Shown: positions 19,480 to 30,352 of the stretch, one piece after another
How positions within the stretch are numbered: position 1 is the first letter of the stretch
Layout of the letters: every line of letters begins with the position of its first letter
DNA from: Ephydatia muelleri
Taxonomy: Eukaryota; Porifera; Demospongiae; Spongillida; Spongillidae
Direction: 5' to 3'
NCBI GenBank assembly: GCA_013339895.1
Contig: JABACO010000001.1
Span: 32,593,501 to 32,657,500 of the forward strand
DNA length: 64,000 bases
Notes under the pieces: generated by a model
The model's database searches: none
Told to the model about the DNA's origin: nothing
What the model saw: the letters and a program-made list of their open reading frames with translations, nothing else
Made by a program: the position numbers and the translations under genes

Positions 19480-19895
19480 TGCAGCAATGCTTTGAAAATG
19501 TCTTTCCACTTTTTGCACAACTCGTACATCACGGAGGTTGTACCGTACATAGGACATTCGGGTTCTCGCACATCTCAATGCAAGCTGACCAACATGGAGG
19601 TCGTGGAGGCCATCTTGTTCGGATGCACTCAGGAGAAGTATGTGGCTGCAAATCTACGATAATGGATGATCAAGCATAAAATGCAAAACACGATCCTTGA
19701 AAGAGCTTCAAACAATTGCGCTACAAAGTGTATTAGGCAAAGTACCACGCAGCACAAAAGCACTATACGTACCTGACCTGTCTGTAACAGACATCCGCAA
19801 AGAACTTGGTGCCAGAGGCGGGACTGCTGGTGGGAAAAGAAGACCCGTACTACAAGATGAACTTCTAGGAATCCGATTCAGAGAGTGCCATCACT
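19480..19895 (+). pseudogene. SAP-motif family fragment (same family as 38.4-40.8 kb)
   Basis: A Cys-rich start (EVCGCKSTIMDDQA) is followed by ALQSVLGKVPRSTKALYVPD and VTDIRKELGARGGTAGGKRR then PVLQDELLGIRF. The last part fits the SAP DNA-binding motif (two short helices around R-G) and aligns with ISVMQLRKELKFRGMEVNGK of the larger relic at 38.4-40.8 kb. In both copies the Cys motif lies just upstream. A stop and a frame change separate the two parts here, and nothing of the downstream domain follows. Function unknown. Confidence 0.5.
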
Positions 19896-19899
19896 AATC

Positions 19900-20305
19900 C
19901 TTTTCCAGCCTGAAAAGCATTACACTACACACAATGTAGACCTGCGGTGTTTAAGGATGAACCTAAAGCACAGCAGATAGTCGAGCAGCACTAATAGTGA
20001 CAAAGAGTGTGGAGGGTGTGGTCTGTCTCAATGGTCAGCAGGGAGAGGGTACAGCTGCCCGTCATGTCTTGTTCATCCCCATCCGCAGTGGCCCACTCCC
20101 CAGTGGAGGCAGGCACATCCTCTCCCACACAGGGCTGAGTCTGCGAGGCATAATGACCTGCTGCATCTGGTGATGGAGGAGTGCCCAGACACCTCACCAG
20201 GTCAATATGACAAAGGGGAGCATCATTGAAGTGTGACAGCATGTACCAGAATGATCGACATACGAGTATCAGACTAAACACATTGTGTACCAATCGTGGG
20301 TTATA
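19900..20305. other. No gene seen
   Basis: The minus-strand frame at 19,991-20,293 is open but of unremarkable composition and unsupported by splice signals or a known motif. Confidence 0.4.
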
Positions 20306-20309
20306 TAAT

Positions 20310-20790
20310 CATGTGGATGTATGCATGAACGTCACGTGCATTAACCTATATTGCATGCCATGCATGGCTAAACATCCAATGAAAGTACATGTTTGGGCTG
20401 GGATTAGCAAGAATGGACCCACAGCCATATATATTTTTGATGGGATAATGAAACAGGAGCTGTTTGTGGATATCCTTGTTGTTACATGCACTGTATCTGG
20501 GCGGTCACAGGTTTATGATGGACAATGATCCGAAACATGCATCTAGGTATACAGCAGCATGGATGAATGCAAATGGATCAATTGGTGGAGAACACCAGCA
20601 GAATCTCCGGATATCAATCCTATAGAAAATCTCTGGCATGAACTGAAAGAATACCAACAGAGTTGTTAAGCCAAAGAAGACCAAGCAGGAGCTCACCAAT
20701 AGCATTCTGGAGAACTGTTGACACAGAGAAGTGTTGTAAATATATTATTACCCAAAGTCAGAACTGAAAGGTTGTGCAACTGGTTACTGA
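20310..20790 (+). pseudogene. Tc1/mariner transposase relic
   Basis: KHPMKVHVWAGISKNGPTAI and IFDGIMKQELFVDIL match the region before the second catalytic Asp of Tc1 transposases. MDNDP (with KHAS in the next frame) gives that Asp, and WWRTPAESPDINPIENLWHE gives the last acidic catalytic residue (P-D-x-N-P-I-E-N-x-W). The C-terminal helix follows in another frame. At least three frame changes and a lost N-terminal DNA-binding domain make it dead. Terminal repeats were not found; a TACACAGCC end at 20,899 probably belongs to another element. Confidence 0.8.
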
Positions 20791-20879
20791 TTACATGCAG
20801 CATTTTAACACCATTTATTAAATTTTGATGCTTTGTTTATAATTATATGCGTCCAAAATTAATAAATTGCGCATTGCAC

Positions 20880-21226
20880 GTTCCCACACTATTACTATTA
20901 CACAGCCAAATTACACTGTACAAGATATGAAGTGGCCACCTTTCTATAAGACAAGGCGGTATTTAAGCAGAGCATCTTCAAGGCTAAGCCAGAGTTACAG
21001 CCACAGATCACATCTAATGATAATGTACCGTTCATCTGGGCACTTGTATCAGCAGGATGGGTGGAGGAAGGTCAGGAGGAAGGTCAGGCACTTCTGGAAC
21101 AAATAATTGACCAGTATGTAACTGTTCGTGGGTTCTCCATTGCTTCTCGGTGGATGAAAAAGTATAAGCAAGAAGCCCAGAAGAAGTCTACCCAAAAATC
21201 AAAAGGGATCAGAAAGCAGCTATGCT
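20880..21226 (+). pseudogene. P-like transposase, C-terminal part (plus-strand copy)
   Basis: In one frame: YEVATFL, FKQSIFKAKPELQPQITSND, NVPFIWALVSAGWVEEGQEE, then IIDQYVTVRGFSIASRWMKK and a basic tail KKSTQKSKGIRKQLC before a stop at 21,226. This matches the ends of the P-like proteins at 11.77 and 61.81 kb. One stop lies near the start of the piece. It points away from the minus-strand P-like N-terminal relic that begins at 21.64 kb, so two different copies or an inversion are involved. Confidence 0.65.
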
Positions 21227-21229
21227 GAC

Positions 21230-21639
21230 TCGTATGTTGTTGTTCAGTTAGCCACTTACAGCTTTGATAGATTTGGAAGTGATAAATTTGGAAGTGTACA
21301 TATTTACCACGTTCTTTAGTTGGAACAGGCTGAAACTCTACAATTTCCCCTTATGGGGCCACGACAAAATGAGTTGACCACTCGGAGTGCTTCAGTGTTG
21401 TATTGAAATTCAGAGTAATGGTCTCCAAACTGAGCTTCATTTAGGCCTTCTGCTTGCTAAACACCTGCTACTCTTAATTTGATACTGTCTCATCCCGTTC
21501 TCTCAAATAGCCCAAGAATTCTGTTTCTAACCACTGAAAATTATACAAATAAAACAAAGACTCAATGTCTGTCATGATTTAGTCTGAAATCAGTTTCTGA
21601 GTAGTAGGGGCCTGACCGCTGTAAAAGTCTCCCACATTT
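21230..21639. other. No gene seen
   Basis: AT-rich sequence between two oppositely oriented P-like pieces; no open frame of note and no recognisable terminal repeat. Confidence 0.5.
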
Positions 21640-22720
21640 AGGTTCCTAACAGTTTTGATTAAGTGAGGTATATCTGAAAAGAAGAGATTTCACTCATCAG
21701 GAGCATAAATGTTGGTGACTTTGTGTGAACTAAAGAAGCATCTTAGTCATGGATCTTGACTAGGTGTCGATTCACTGATGCTCCATCAAAGGTAGCAGCT
21801 AAAACCTGTAGATGAAGATCAACATTATGCATTTATTTCACTAATAAGTACACTTTACTTTGAGCCCCACTCTCTCAAGACGATAGTCTCCCAAAAAGGT
21901 TGAAATAAAAGATCTCCAGACACAGTAGAGCACATATGGATGTCTCAATGATGAAAAGAGGCCTCTAACCATGAAAGTCAAGCTAGACTGACTTGGCAAG
22001 TGGCTGTGTACATCCACTACTACTGGAGTCCTGTTGAAGGGACTGCTCAAAGGCAAGCAAATGATTGTTGACCTCACCAATATTAGCAAACCCTATGAGA
22101 GCTAGTGCCGCTGTACTTTCATATACCAAGTCTTCCTTGATGTAGATTTCATCCAGGAGGATGATCACCAACTTCTCCCACTCCACTTTTTATCACGTTT
22201 GCTGCTACCATTAGTTGATGGTCAACCTCTGGAAAGAAACCTGGCTCAGCCTTCACTGCATGGCCATAAAGTCCTTTGTGAAGGAAGCTGGATCCCTGAG
22301 AGTTTCATAGGCTTTACCAGACTGATGTCTGTGATACAGACAGAACATGATCATCAATGGATGCCAACGAACTCCACATACATTTCTCTTGGCTGCAACT
22401 TTCTTCTGTTCCTCCCAGAAAAGACGCTGAAATGATCCTTCTGGATAACGTTGACAAAATTTTCAAGGCGTTTGACCTTCTCAGGTGAAGTATAGAATCT
22501 ATAGGTTGTGTGGCTTGATGGATTTGACCAATCTGATGCCTTCAAATCAATGGTATTGCTTCGTCGTACTGAGCCACATAGTGTCGTACGATACTGGGTA
22601 CAAGATGGACATCTACTGGTACATGCATCCTCTCCTTGTGCCACAATCACTTCACAGTTCACATGCCGAATTGTAAACCCATGAACACCACTACATTCAT
22701 ACTTTGCAACCACAGCTCCT
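21640..22720 (-). pseudogene. P-like transposase, N-terminal and catalytic part
   Basis: From right to left: a zinc-ligand pair CPSCTQYRTTLCGSVRRS; SNPSSHTTYRFYTSPEKVKR; IHW; WEKLVIILLDEIYIKEDLVY (first catalytic Asp, L-L-D-E-x-Y-I); a KSV-LDFHG-RPLF stretch; AATFDGASVNRH (second Asp, x-F-D-G-A-S); NIYAPDE; and FSDIPHLIKTVRN at about 21,650 (the P-element D-x-P-H-L-x-K motif). The order matches P-element transposases. Frame changes and stops occur repeatedly, so it is dead. It stops where the fuller copy at 61.8-64 kb begins in the window, so together the copies sample most of the family. Confidence 0.7.
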
Positions 22721-22929
22721 GCAAAATATATTATGTCACTCCCTGTGTGCTAGCAACTACAATACCACACCTGTCTTGTTCTTCGAAACACCTTTGTGCT
22801 CAGCTGCTACTCTCTCAAATTTTTCATTCCCATTTGTAATGCAAAATTTGCAAGAGTCAACCAGGTGTAGTCGTTTCAGGAAGGACTTAAACACACAACT
22901 CTCACGTGTTAGCAGAGGTTCCCTTTAAT

Positions 22930-25200
22930 GTAAACCATTTCATATGAGAATGTCTACAGACCAACGATAAAATACAAGGGTGTGGCTACTTGGACTGTTG
23001 ATCCACAGGGCAACAACAGCATATAAGGCTTAATAAATTTAAAACATACCCTGACTAATTGCTCTTCGTAATGTTGAATCATTTCCTTTGTGAAAAGAAT
23101 GCAATGCAAACATTACACAGATATACATACACATGAAAGCAAACACATCTTATAATGTACTAATGTTCTGGTTAAATAAACAGGTTGTGATATGATTTGT
23201 ACCTTTACATCGTACATGATTTTCGGAAGTGTGGAAAACAGATAACTTCATACAGAGATTGCCATATAATATACCTGTTTCTGGATAAGAAAAGAATGAT
23301 TCAATGTGACCAGGTAATGATTATATAGAGCCAATCAGAGTACCCTGAGCTGCAAAAGTGTGTGCTCCATATGTAATACTAATTTCTATTATGAATTTTT
23401 ACACGACTTTACATATCAGGTGTCCACAAATGAATGCAACACATTTAAGTCACTATGATGGACCCCAAACTGTGCCTTTTGTAAAGGCTTTCAAGTCAAA
23501 AGAACAGTGAAAAGTGTATGGAAAAAAAGAAATATATATACCGTGTGAAATCGGTTACAGTCCAGCTATGTTGTTTATGTATAGCAAAACACTCAACCAC
23601 TTTGCCCATGGCTCAGCAACAGAGAGACCCAAAACTTCCGGATCCTACAGTACTGCCAAACACAAATCACCAAGTAAAGAAGAGACAAAGAAGAATTTTG
23701 ATGCAGACAATGGAGTAAAGATGCTTTCTGCATTGCACCCGGCAGATGTGTGGATTTTGGATCATTGCACTAAGGGGAGGGTTGTGAAAGAGATCACTCC
23801 ATGACACTTTGTGCTAGAGACACAAAAGGGAATTTCAGATGAAATAGGCATGGTTTCGTTGTCATGCCAAAACACCAACATGATAACAAGAGGACGAGAG
23901 GGATAAATTGAGAGCATAGCAGATGAAGAAAAAGAGGTGGACGAAGAGATATCAAATAAGAAACCTCAAGAGAAAGACAAATGGGAACTGGAAAAGCCAG
24001 ACGCACTGGATACTAAAGATCCATGCAAGAAGAGGTTTGCGCACAACGCTACATGTACAACCTCTAACTAAGCATAGTTTTCTAAGCACTAATTGGTTAC
24101 TGAAAACAAGAAAGATCCTGGCATGGAGAGGCGAGCATCTTGAATTGAACAAAGAAGAGCATGCATGAGAAGAAGAATATCTTGACAGCTAGAGTACTAT
24201 TGAACTTATAAATGGGGATTTAGTAGTACACTGGGACATGTATGCACATGTGTTGTGGATAGGGTTCTTATTAGAGTTGGTGTATGTTGTGTAGATAAGT
24301 TTGAGCTGCGTGACTCAACTCATGGTTCGTGCACAAGGCTTCAACCTCTAACTAAGCACAGTTTTTTATGCACTAATTGGTTACTAAAAACAGGAACATC
24401 TGGCCATAGATCAATACTTGATTGTGACGGTACATCAGGACTACCTAACAAATCTGTTTGTTGCATGGAGAACAAAATCAGATGAGAAACTTCTCTTGCA
24501 CTCATTGGACAGGCAAACAGGATTCATTGGAAACCTTTGTGTCACAGATTTGTGGGAAACATCAGAACCTAATTATGAGGAATCTCAAGTATCTTCACTG
24601 TAGGCAAACTCGCACCGTTATGAGGCAAACGATTCTTCTAAAGTGATACCTAAATAGCACAGCAAGGATGGACAAAAGGTGCTACACGTCACCACTCTTG
24701 AGAAAAATCCTTTAGTAGTGAGCATGTGATAAGTTCAAGAAGATGCAATCCAATTGTCAACTGCCATGTACAATCATGTGACAACTGCATTCAAAAAACA
24801 CTATCAGCATAATCTCTCTCTCTTGCACATACATGCACTGTACACACATACTTTACACTTGCATGCCCAAGTAAAAATGGCTTGCTTGTGGTAAGCTTGC
24901 ACAACCTTGTTTGCAAGGTTGTTTGAACCATGTAACAAGGTTATTTTAACCATGTAAACAAGCTTGTTTTTGGCTTGTCACTACTAAGTATTTGAAACTG
25001 TTCCAACCTTGTTACAGCCTGTTGTTAAGTTGTTGTGAGCCAAAACAAGGTTGTTAATTAATATCCATAACAACATTGTTGTCTGAGAAAAATAGTCATA
25101 CAATGTCACAGCACCAGGTGAAAAAAAAGCAAAAAAATACATGCAAAAAAGCAAAAACAGCTAAATGCAAAAAGCAAATAAGAAAAATGCAAAGGAGTCC
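22930..25200. other. Long stretch without a recognisable gene
   Basis: Several open frames of 60-96 codons exist (e.g. 23,514-23,804) but none has a motif or splice support. A 55-bp segment (CAACCTCTAACTAAGCA core) occurs at 24,058-24,105 and again at 24,342-24,394. From 24,880 to 25,090 there are many copies of AACAAGGTTGTT and of the palindrome ACAACCTT-GTTTGC-AAGGTTGT. Confidence 0.5.
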
Positions 25201-25216
25201 AACTACAAGCATTCAT

Positions 25217-25744
25217 TGATGACGGCGTTGCTTGACTTGTCATTCACACTTGTGTTGGTATTCCGTTTTCGTCTAAAATTCGCACACTTCTCATTTAAGG
25301 CATCCACCAATACACTTCTATTGATCTTATGTTGTGACTGCACAAAGCCTGTAGGTAATAAGGACTATATAAATGAAAGAAGTGCATTAGTAAACTTACG
25401 TATACAAGCAGCTATTACATCTCTGTTGAGGCATAAATTTTCTTGTACCCCCACAACTTGACGAAGCCAAGACAGATGGCGTAAAACATACAGTAAGGAG
25501 ATTTCTTATCAGCTTAGTAGGCCAGTTGTTGCTCTGGTCTATCGCTTCTTCCAGCTGGCGTTTAGAAAGATACACCCCATACCACTTATACGGACTCTTT
25601 TCAATGCTGAAGGACTTCAGCACCAGCTCATCAAGTGTGGTCTGCAGTTTGCTCTGTTGGTGCTTCAGCTTAGCAAGAGATGCATTCTGCTTTGCATTCT
25701 CTCCCTTCAACAGGGTTAGCTCTTGCAGAATTTGATTCAACATT
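25217..25744 (-). CDS. BEN-domain protein, last two exons
   Basis: Upstream exon (25,744 to about 25,400): begins after a TGTCACAG acceptor and encodes a coiled coil (ILQELTLLKGENAKQNASLA, KLKHQQSKLQTTLDELV). A BEN-like domain follows (YGVYLSKRQLEEAIDQSNNW, KLIRNLLTVCFTPSVLASSS). It ends at a GTAAGT donor. A one-base shift in a run of five G is needed to keep LNRDVIAACI before the donor. The last exon (after CCTACAG) reads FVQSQHKINRSVLVDALNEK then CANFRRKRN and ends at 25,217. BEN domains bind DNA or chromatin proteins. Upstream exons would lie to the right, where a Gypsy fossil now sits. It may be a host gene relic or a transposon passenger. Confidence 0.55.
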
Positions 25745-25924
25745 CTGTGACATTAGATCTTTACCATAAAAGAATGAATCACCATACATCACGTAACACT
25801 TATGTAATAATAAATATAGTCCAACAGTTAACACCACAACTCTCTTGTTTCAGAGTCTTTGAGGTGGACGGATGCTTACTCCTGTCTTCAATCTGGTACG
25901 CGAGGCAATAGGACTGGATGGTGT

Positions 25925-26764
25925 TCAATAATTTGACCTCTCATCTACTGCAGGTTCCTCTTGGCTCACTACTGTTGATTTTTGTTCTACATGTGTTTCC
26001 TCCGGTACAGGGACCAGGTGTTCCCGAGTTCTCCTAACTTCACCTGATGGTGTCTCCACGATGTACGATCTGGGAGTGTTGGCCGATGATGTGACCTTGC
26101 CTCTGATACGATCATTGCCACCAGATGAGACCCACACATCTGTACCAATTGGTATCTCTGATCTAGATTGAACACGATGACTCTCATCATAGTTGCATTT
26201 CATTTTAACCTTATACTGTTGGTGTTTTTCTCTGAATGTACCCAGGAAGTCCCATTTGGGTACTAGATGTTCACTGATCTGAGGTATGTTGGTCCGAATC
26301 AGTCGCCCCATCAAAAGCTGTGCTGGGCTTAGTCCACACCATGATAATGGAGTTGCCCTGTAGCACAACATAGTGAGGTAGGGGTCATCACCTGAGCTAA
26401 GTAGTCTCTTTACTGTCTGCACTGCCCTCTCGGCTTGGCCATTACTCTGGGGGTAATGAGGGCTACTAGTAGTGTGTTGAAATCTGTAGAGCTCACTGAA
26501 TTCCTTCATTTCCTTGGACACAAACTGTGGCCCGTTGTCGGAAACCACAATCTCAGGGACCCCAAATCTCGCAAAAATTGATTTCAATGCAGTTATTACA
26601 GCACTGGATGTTGTACTAGCCAGTTTGGTGGTTTCCACATACCTGGAAAAATAATCAACTACAAGTAAGAATGTTGCACCCTTCATTTCAAAGAGATCTG
26701 TTCCAACCTTTTGCCAGGGGTACTTAGGTAACTCTGATGGAATCATAGGCTCCTTACGAGGCAC
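25925..26764 (-). CDS. Gypsy fossil: integrase open frame
   Basis: Part of the Gypsy fossil. It holds KYPWQKVGTDLF (first Asp region), DNGPQFVSKEM (second Asp) and SSPHYPQSNGQAERAVQTVK (catalytic Glu), followed by a C-terminal domain with GTDVWVSSGGNDRIRGKV and a variable tail. The frame is long and undisturbed over 279 codons. Confidence 0.8.
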   Translation of the reverse strand: MPRKEPMIPSELPKYPWQKVGTDLFEMKGATFLLVVDYFSRYVETTKLASTTSSAVITALKSIFARFGVPEIVVSDNGPQFVSKEMKEFSELYRFQHTTSSPHYPQSNGQAERAVQTVKRLLSSGDDPYLTMLCYRATPLSWCGLSPAQLLMGRLIRTNIPQISEHLVPKWDFLGTFREKHQQYKVKMKCNYDESHRVQSRSEIPIGTDVWVSSGGNDRIRGKVTSSANTPRSYIVETPSGEVRRTREHLVPVPEETHVEQKSTVVSQEEPAVDERSNY

Positions 26765-26793
26765 AGATCTCTTTGCACAGACTAGGCATTGTT

Positions 26794-29700
26794 TTACGAA
26801 GCGCTCAAGGTCCTTGGAGATTCCTGGCCACCAGACACATGAACTTGCTCTAAGCTGGCCCTCTGAATTCCTTGGTGACTCTGATGTAAACTCTGCCTTG
26901 TCTCCTCTTGCAAAGCCTGAGGGATGACTAAGCGTTTTCCAAAGAAAAGGAGCCCATCATATACTGTTAACTCTCCTCTCAAACTCCAGTATACACGTAG
27001 TTCAGATTGTAGTCTATGTTTTTCTGGCCATCCAAAACGACAGTACTTAATGACAGCAGACGTAACTGGATCACTAATTGCCAATGCCTCCTTCTCAATT
27101 TGTGCATACCTAGTCTCTGTTTCAGACATCGATCTGGATGCGAACACAACTGGTCTCCACTCAGCTTCATATTTCTGAAGAAGGACTGCCCCTAAACCAT
27201 TTGACGAGGCATCTGCAGATACCAGGGTCTCTGCCATGGGGTTGTACAGAGCAAGTACGGTAGGCCTAGTCAACTCTGTCTTGACTGACGAAAATGCGTG
27301 GTCTTGACTGGTACCCCAAACCCATGCAGACTTTGTGCTCAATAGTTCACGTAACGGTTGTGAAATTTGTGCCACATTCGGGGAGAATTTCCCTAGTTGA
27401 TTCACCATTCCCATAAAACGTCTGAGCTCTGTGATGTTTGTAGGTGGTTTCATCTGTAAGATAGCTTTAGTTTTATCGGGATCGGCACTAACTCCGTCTC
27501 TGCTTATGACATGGCCAAGGAATTTTAGCTTGTCCACACTGAACGAACATTTCTCACTGTTCAAAGTGACTCCTGCTGCCTTAATTGCTTTGAGGACTGC
27601 ATGCAGTCTAAAGTCATGCTCCGGTTGATTGGAGCCAAACACTAAAACATCATCCATTTGACATAGAACACCATCAAGACCCTCCAAAATCTGGCCCATC
27701 CGCTTCTGAAAGAGCTCTGGAGCACTTGAGATACCAAATGGTAACTTATTAAAACAGTAACGTCCAAAGGGAGTTATAAAAGTTGTCAGCAACCGGGATG
27801 AGTCAGCCAAGGGAATCTGCCAAAAGCCGGAATTGGCATCCAGCTTGCTGAAGACAGTAGCACCGGTAAGTTGTGCTAGGGTCTCATCCACCGTAGGGAG
27901 CGGATACACTTCTCTTAACACACTTTCATTCAAAGCCTTTAGATCAACACATATTCGAATGTCGCCATTCCTTTTTGGTGCCACTACAATCCCTGCACAC
28001 CATGGAGTTGGTTGGTCAACCTGGGAGATTACCCCTATTGATACCATGCGTACAAGCTCCTCTTTCACTCTGTCACGTAACGGAATTGGGATGCTTCTTG
28101 CTGTGTACAGAGAGAATGGTTTTGCATTTTCTTTTAGTTGGATCTCATATGCATCTCCCAAAGTTCCAAGACCATGAAACAAAGTAGGGTAGGCCTCCAT
28201 TATCGCAGTTTTCACGTCTGTACTCCCTGAAACAGCATTGACTCTCACTATAAGGTTGAGGGCTCTGATGGCTGGAAGTCCTAACAAATTATCCTTCAGC
28301 CCCTTTATTCTGTAATAGTTAGCAAGTCCCAGGAACTGTTGGATATTTTTCTTACTCTCAGGAACAGGCCACGTTGCATTTACTGCAGTCTTTTCAGGAT
28401 CAGTGGCAATACCATTTTCAGATATGACATGCCCTAAGAAGCGTACTTCTTTTTGACACAGCTTGCACTTTGCTGGTTGAAGTTTAAGGCCTGCCTGTCT
28501 TAGTCGAGACAAAACAGTACCCAGATTGGATAGGTGTTGTTTAAAGGTCCGACCTATCACCACAGTATCGTCGATATACACCAAACATTCAACCCAGTTC
28601 ACATCACACAAAACCCGGTTCATCAATCTTTGAAATGTGGCAGGCGCATTACAGAGCCCAAAAGACATTACTTTAAACTCGTATAGACCTTCTGATGTGG
28701 TGAATGCTGTTTTCTCCCTACTGCTGCTATCTACTTCAACCTGCCAGTACCCACTTTTAAGATCTAAGGTGCTGAACCACTTAGAACCCCCTAATGTATC
28801 CAAAATGTCATCCACTCGAGGTAGTGGGTAGGCATCCTTTCTTTTCACAGAATTAACTTTTCTGTAATCAATACAGAACCGTGTGGATCCATCCCTTTTA
28901 CGTACCAATATAATAGGCGATGACCATGGTCTGTTAGAAGGCTGTATGATGTCATTTTTCAGCATCTCAGTTAGAAGCTGTCTCACTTCCTGGCAGCAGG
29001 CTGGGGAGACACGACGGGGCAGTTGATGGATGGGTTGAGAGTCACCTGTGTCAATGTGATGCTTTGTGAGGTTTGTGCGTCCCAAATCAGAGTGAAAACT
29101 AAACACATCGGCATATTCCATAAGTAACACAAACAGCAATTCCTTCTCTGAATTACTGAGATGAGTAATAGTGGAAACAATGTCCCACAATACCTTGTGC
29201 TCACTTGGAGATACCTCAGTCACTGCTGATATTGTTAAGAGGTGAGTATCGCTGGAAATGGGTGGGTCTTTGTCCAAAGGCTCCATCTGTGCAATTTCCA
29301 AACCCTTCAACAGTCTCACTGCTTCCTTATGTGGATTGAATACACGAAGGGGGACAGTAGATCCTGTTGGACAGACCACAGCACGGGCCACCAAAACATC
29401 ACAGCGTCCTGTCTGACCCCTCTCAACTAACCACGTGCCTACTACAGGATTGTCCCCTACACCACCTGATGCAATATATACCATGACTTCTACCTCACTT
29501 TCTGCTGGGATGGTTAGTTTCCTTTGTAAAAACAAACCCACAGTATTGCTCACTTTTTGGTTCACATCTAACAGTGGGAGAACAAGTTTCTCATTTGGAA
29601 AACTGATTTTCCTGTCCCCACTATCTATCATGCATTTGAATGTTTCCAAAAAGTCCAGCCCTAATATTGCCTCAGCAGTCATTCCCTCCACAACAAGAAA

Positions 29701-29888
29701 CTTGTATTCAAACACCACGTTTTTAGACAATGTCAGGTGGACCAACACAATGCCCTGTACATGCAGAGGTGATCCATTCACACCAACCAGCCTACTGCTA
29801 CCACCCCATTCTTTTAGTTCCATGTGTTTATTATCTGATACCCTGTGCCAAACATCTGTACTAACACTGGGCCAAAAGTGGAATTTCA
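26794..29888 (-). CDS. Gypsy fossil: pol open frame with two reverse transcriptases
   Basis: A single long open frame. Approximate residues: 15-110 retropepsin-like (EAILGLDFLETF near the end); 310-490 first reverse transcriptase (LDLKSGYWQVEV, VYIDDTVVIG); a junction near 530-545 (ANYYRIKGLKDNLL); 610-800 second reverse transcriptase of a different Gypsy lineage (LDANSGFWQIPL, CQMDDVLVFG); 860-945 part of RNase H; then the spacer towards the integrase. The first dozen codons come from the end of the inserted CACTA-like element, not from the retroelement. The double arrangement looks like one Gypsy sequence joined inside another. Confidence 0.8.
29865..29888 (+). repeat. Left terminal inverted repeat of the CACTA-like element
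   Basis: Twenty-four bases starting CACTGGGCCAAAAG; exact reverse complement of 35,469-35,492. Preceded by the TAA target duplication. Confidence 0.92.
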
Positions 29889-30110
29889 TGATGCATGATA
29901 GATGCATGAAATTTCATATTTTAACTACATTTTCACCAGAACGAAATTTCACATTTTCATGCTGTATTGACGTATAGCATAGCTGACTATTTCATACAAA
30001 TTTCCTTCATAGTAACATGTCATGTTTCAGGTGAACGAAAGATGAAATGTTGTATAAATGTAGGAAATGTCTCATTTCATAACATTATTTTATTGACTGA
30101 AATATGTATA
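29889..30110. promoter_or_regulatory. Left subterminal repeat region
   Basis: Multiple short motifs of the type GAAATTTCAC, AATTTCAT and GAAATGTC in both orientations. The right end (35,110-35,468) has the same vocabulary (AAATGTCACATT, GAAATGTCATG). In plant CACTA elements such subterminal repeats bind the accessory protein TnpA; an equivalent role here is inference. Confidence 0.6.
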
Positions 30111-30352
30111 TGCTTTTTATAATTTTATTTACATTACATTAATATTAATCGCAGTTATACCATTTATAACTAAACATGGATAAACTTTTTCTGTCAAACA
30201 AAAAATACGAGTACAAAAAACAAGGTGAAACAAAATGAAAGTTCAATCACATGCATACAATGAAACAAAATTCTCACATAGCAATGCAATTGCAAGTTCC
30301 ATTAGACTTGAAAGCATAGGCATATATACGTGGGTGATGACATGTAGGCGTA

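Noticed and set aside
29435-29977. 180-residue plus-strand frame at the left end of the CACTA-like element
   Set aside because: Antisense to the Gypsy pol frame and crossing the transposon end; no motif.
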